The position numbers were made by a program, and so were the translations under genes. A stretch of DNA of 8,820 bases from Planctomycetota bacterium (GTDB lineage Bacteria > Planctomycetota > UBA1135 > GCA-002686595), in assembly GCA_022447405.1 (NCBI GenBank), contig JAKVCE010000072.1:1-8820 (forward strand), written 5' to 3'. Shown one piece after another: positions 6,544 through 8,820 of this stretch. Numbering within the stretch: position 1 is the first letter of the stretch; the number at the start of each line of letters is the position of its first letter. The notes beneath the pieces were generated by a model, which was given only the letters and a program-made list of their open reading frames with translations, had not been told where the DNA came from and searched no databases.

Positions 6544-6554
6544 GCGATCGCTCA
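6541..6554. repeat. Perfect 14-bp palindrome covering both convergent stop codons
   Basis: TGAGCGATCGCTCA is its own reverse complement. Its two ends are the TGA stop of the Y-polymerase on the + strand (6541-6543) and the TGA stop of the sulfatase-like gene on the - strand (6554-6552). As RNA it could form only a 5-bp stem with a GATC loop and has no T tract. It is therefore a poor terminator, although no other separator lies between the two genes. Confidence 0.6.
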
Positions 6555-8018
6555 GTCGTCCGTGCCGAGGTAGCCGAGGGCCTCTAGGGCCTCGATGGTC
6601 TCGGGGTCTCTCTCACGCTGGAGCCTGATCTCGGTAGGGTGAGCTCGTGACCACTCTGCGATGGCCTCCTTCAAGCGCGTGACGTCATCAGGCCGGGCCG
6701 CGTAGAGGTTCTCTCGCTCCAGCGGGTCCGCGCGGAGGTCGTGGAGGGAGGGCTCCGTCTCGACCTCGAAGTTCCCGATGGTGGTGCCGTCTCCCGTGGG
6801 CAGGATGAGCTTGAGCCCGGTCGACGGCTCGAAGACCGTGACGTGCTGGCGTACGCGGGCGAAGTAGTGCTCCTTCGTGGCGCCGTCACCAGCGAGGTGT
6901 GGGACGAGGCTCTCGCCATGGGCGGAGCCTGCGGGGTCGAGCCCGGAGAGCTCGAGCAGGGTCGGATACAGGTCCACGTTCTCGACCGGCGCGCCTAGAC
7001 GCGCGCCGCTCGGCACGCCGCTGCCCCAGAGGATGAACGGGGTCCGGAGCAGGTTCTCCCAGAGGAAGACGTCGTGCTCGGCGTGGAAGAAGAGCTTGGG
7101 CGGGCGCACCTTCCAGTCCTCCGCAGGCTGCGGCGCGAGGTTGTCCCAGAGCCCCTCACCGTGATCCGAGACCAGCGCCACGACGGCGTTGTCGAGCACT
7201 CCGCGAGCGCGCAGGTCAGCTAAGAGGAGCCCGAGCTGCTGGTCTGTGAAGCGCACCTCTTGGTCGTAGAGGCCGTGGACCCGCGCCATCTCGCGCCACG
7301 CGCCCTCCCACTGCGGGTCCTCCTCGGGCGCTGGCGCGCCGCGCTCGGCGTACAGCTCGCGCTGCCAAGTGAGGCCGCTTGAGTCGAGCGCGCCACCTAA
7401 GGGCAGCTCCTCATCGAACTCCGGGTATTCGAGGTAGGGGCTGTGTGGGTCCATCGGGTGGATGTAGAGGAAGAGCGGCGGCCGCGCGCCGTCCTCAGCG
7501 GGCTCGAGGGCGGAGTCCAAGAGCGGATCGAGCGAGGCCAGCATCTTGTCGAGGGTCCTACAGAGGCCTGCGCGCGGGAGGTCTGCGTCGCTCGAACCGC
7601 TCGCGTCATAGCGCTCGAAGCCCCTGTCGTAGCCCATCCGCGCCGAGACGATCACGTTGCCCACCATGCCGATCGTCCGGTAGCCAGCGTCCCGGTATCG
7701 CTCGGCGAGCGGCGCGACCTCGTCCGGGTACACATCCCGTGGGTTCGTGATGTACTGGCCCGTCATCAGCGAGGCCATGGAGGGCAGCGTCCAGGAGCAC
7801 TGAGCCCGCGCCTCCAGGAAGAGGGCGCCTTGGGCGGCCAAGCGATCGATGACCGGGCTCGTGGGGCGCTCGTACCCGTAGCAGCCCAGGCGATCAGCGC
7901 GCAGAGTGTCGACGACGATCAGGACGACGTCCGGGCGCTCAGGAGTCGGCGACTCCTGCCCAGGGTCCTCTTGCGCGCACGCCGCGAGGACCAGCGGTAA
8001 CAGCAGCCTGCTCTTCAT
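6552..8018 (-). CDS. Sulfatase-like lipoprotein with Thr in place of the FGly cysteine
   Basis: This 488-residue lipoprotein has the signal MKSRLLLPLVLAAC (lipobox LAAC, C14) and an alkaline-phosphatase-superfamily fold. VVLIVVDTLRADRLGCYGY (31-49) gives D37. PMDPHSPY (188-195) gives H192. VSDHGEGLWDN (283-293) gives D285 and H286. VDLYPTLLELSGL (348-360) and the C-terminal ALEALGYLG are also typical of this group. The signature C-x-P-x-R is replaced by TLPSMASLMTG: T77 stands where the formylglycine Cys belongs and M81 where the Arg belongs. C74 is close but not in register. Thr is the nucleophile in phospho- and phosphonate-processing members of the superfamily, so the enzyme may act on phosphate esters or transfer phosphoryl groups rather than cleave sulfate. 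It lies between two polymerase genes, convergent with the first, and has no evident functional link to them. Confidence 0.82.
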   Translation of the reverse strand: MKSRLLLPLVLAACAQEDPGQESPTPERPDVVLIVVDTLRADRLGCYGYERPTSPVIDRLAAQGALFLEARAQCSWTLPSMASLMTGQYITNPRDVYPDEVAPLAERYRDAGYRTIGMVGNVIVSARMGYDRGFERYDASGSSDADLPRAGLCRTLDKMLASLDPLLDSALEPAEDGARPPLFLYIHPMDPHSPYLEYPEFDEELPLGGALDSSGLTWQRELYAERGAPAPEEDPQWEGAWREMARVHGLYDQEVRFTDQQLGLLLADLRARGVLDNAVVALVSDHGEGLWDNLAPQPAEDWKVRPPKLFFHAEHDVFLWENLLRTPFILWGSGVPSGARLGAPVENVDLYPTLLELSGLDPAGSAHGESLVPHLAGDGATKEHYFARVRQHVTVFEPSTGLKLILPTGDGTTIGNFEVETEPSLHDLRADPLERENLYAARPDDVTRLKEAIAEWSRAHPTEIRLQRERDPETIEALEALGYLGTDD

Positions 8019-8115
8019 CTGGCCGAGTCTATCGCTCGCTCGCCTCGGCTTCTCCCCTCTTCGAAGCGTCAGCAGGTCTCACCCACCCCCAAGAATCCCA
8101 ACCGGGCTCGGGTGC
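8019..8115. promoter_or_regulatory. Divergent intergenic region upstream of the sulfatase-like gene
   Basis: This stretch must hold the minus-strand promoter of the sulfatase-like lipoprotein gene. No good -35/-10 pair or Shine-Dalgarno is visible on that strand; the bases before its ATG read GACTCGGCCAG. It contains no open frame I would call a gene. Confidence 0.35.
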
Positions 8116-8152
8116 AGCCTGGACAAGTTTTAGGTTTTTGTTAGGGTTCTCG
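8116..8152 (+). promoter_or_regulatory. Shared polymerase-gene element, copy 2 (upstream of the DnaE-type polymerase)
   Basis: AGCCT (8116-8120), 7 nt, then TTTTAGGTTTTTGTTAGG (8128-8145), one extra G, and TTCTCG (8147-8152), ending 4 nt before the ATG at 8157. The 18-bp core is identical to copy 1 and the AGCCT spacing is the same. The flanks otherwise differ, which argues for selection on the element rather than a recent duplication of a larger segment. No Shine-Dalgarno is visible between the element and the ATG. Confidence 0.7.
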
Positions 8153-8156
8153 AGAT

Positions 8157-8820
8157 ATGCCCTCTGGACCCACCACCCCCCACCCCCTCCCCGCAGGGAC
8201 TGTCCGAGCGAGCGCTGGTCGCGCCGCCCCGCGCTACGTGCCGCTCAGGGTCCACGGACACCACTCCTTCCTCGCTGGCATCGACGCACCAGCCGCCCTG
8301 CTCCAGCGCGCAAACAGCCTCGGCCTCCCCGCCCTCGCGCTCACAGACATAGACCACTGCGCCGGCGCCGTCGAGCTCATCCAAGCCGCAGAGCTCCTCC
8401 AAGGAGCTCGCCCCATCATCGGCGCCGAGCTCTCGGACCCCAGCGGACGCCCTGGCCGCGCGATCTGCCTCGTCGAGAGCCACGAGGGCTGGCGCAACCT
8501 CTGCCGCCTGCTCTCCGCCCGCCAGCTCGGCGCAGACCCCGGAGACGCCGACACAGAGCCCACAGGCCCCGAGGACTTCGACCTCATCGACGCCCTGCGC
8601 GAGTGGAACGAGGGACTGATCCTCCTCGTGGATCACCCGCGGCTCCTCCTCGGCCTGATGGGTCGCCTCCCCGCGCGACAGGTGCTCGCGGCCCTCTCCC
8701 CCGCTGCCCTCACCAAGCGCAGCCCCCGCGCGCGCTGGGGGTCTCGGAACACGCACCTCGACCCTGGGGCGAGAGAGCGCCTCGCCGCCGAGCGCGCGCG
8801 ACTGCTCGACGCCGAGTCCG
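8157..8820 (+). CDS. DnaE-type (error-prone, DnaE2/ImuC-like) DNA polymerase III alpha subunit, N-terminal part
   Basis: The frame is open from the ATG at 8157 to the window edge (221 codons, no stop), so the gene continues beyond. After a Pro-rich leader it matches the N-terminal PHP domain of DnaE proteins: VPLRVHGHHSFLAGIDAPAALLQRA (about residues 28-52), SLGLPALALTDIDHCAGAVEL (54-74), ARPIIGAEL (84-92) and AICLVESHEGWRNLCRLLSA (100-119). The usual HxH is RVH, and the TDH position reads TDI, so the metal site looks degraded. This is more like an accessory error-prone polymerase than the replicative subunit. The shared upstream element ties it to the Y-family polymerase gene 1.6 kb away. 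DnaE2 normally works with a Y-family partner (ImuB) in damage-induced mutagenesis. The polymerase core is not visible, so the DnaE2 assignment is partly inference. Confidence 0.8.
   Translation, partial: MPSGPTTPHPLPAGTVRASAGRAAPRYVPLRVHGHHSFLAGIDAPAALLQRANSLGLPALALTDIDHCAGAVELIQAAELLQGARPIIGAELSDPSGRPGRAICLVESHEGWRNLCRLLSARQLGADPGDADTEPTGPEDFDLIDALREWNEGLILLVDHPRLLLGLMGRLPARQVLAALSPAALTKRSPRARWGSRNTHLDPGARERLAAERARLLDAES
8169..8192 (-). other. G-quadruplex motif on the template strand
   Basis: On the minus strand the bases read G4-A-G5-T-G6-TGGT-G3: four G runs with loops of 1, 1 and 4 nt. This meets the canonical G3+N1-7 rule. It begins 9 nt after the start codon of the DnaE-type gene, within codons 5-12, and gives the protein a Pro- and Thr-rich start. 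The C6 and C5 runs on the coding strand are also possible slippage sites. Confidence 0.6.

Noticed and set aside
5120..8145. The two copies of the shared element as direct repeats bounding a mobile element
   Set aside because: Both sit at nearly the same distance before the ATG of related-function genes. There are no transposase, integrase or terminal inverted repeats. A regulatory reading is simpler.
8130..8756. 208-codon open frame on the - strand at the right end
   Set aside because: It lies antisense to a clear DnaE PHP domain and would run out through the shared upstream element. No motif was recognised.
1..8820. tRNA, rRNA, CRISPR arrays, insertion sequences
   Set aside because: Reading both strands showed no cloverleaf with a CCA-type end, no rRNA signature, no regularly spaced repeats and no transposase.

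Overview
The window comes from a GC-rich bacterium with an outer membrane. It is most likely a member of the Planctomycetota, probably a marine lineage. Three things point there: two secreted alkaline-phosphatase-superfamily enzymes (one FGly sulfatase, one sulfatase-like protein) close together, a Tat-exported sugar-isomerase-type TIM barrel, and a LamG-like protein ending in a Cys-rich domain (YCLGDG, LCPCGN, GLYFQGNNA, FGDGLRCAGG) that I recall as a repeated domain of large-genome marine planctomycetes. The lineage is an inference from recall, not a search.

Layout. 1-1029 (+): the last 32 residues of a membrane protein overlap by ATGA a Tat-exported TIM-barrel protein, followed by a strong hairpin terminator that probably serves both strands. 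1143-2141 (-): an Asp-rich outer-membrane porin. 2142-2261: a divergent promoter region with a 9-bp tandem repeat. 2262-5108 (+): a lipoprotein sulfatase of the FGly type, then a secreted LamG-like protein with the Cys-rich C-terminal domain. Together these look like uptake and breakdown of sulfated or other complex polysaccharides.

5108-8820 is the most interesting part. A Y-family DNA polymerase (5146-6543, +) and the start of a DnaE-type polymerase III alpha subunit (8157 to the window end, +) are separated by an unrelated sulfatase-like lipoprotein on the opposite strand (6552-8018, -). Both polymerase genes are preceded, at almost the same distance from the ATG, by the same AT-rich element: TTTTAGGTTTTTGTTAGG followed by TTCTCG, with AGCCT exactly 7 nt upstream of it. 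The 18-bp core is identical in both, in a genome where such T-rich sequence is rare. I read this as a two-gene translesion-synthesis (mutasome-like) regulon that is physically split but co-regulated through an operator or promoter that fits none of the LexA boxes I know.

Both polymerases carry unusual residues. The Y-polymerase has SIDD in place of SIDE and a Leu at the steric-gate position. The DnaE PHP domain has lost at least two of its usual metal-binding His. The DnaE gene also has a canonical G-quadruplex motif on the template strand just after its start codon. No tRNA, rRNA, CRISPR array or insertion sequence was seen.
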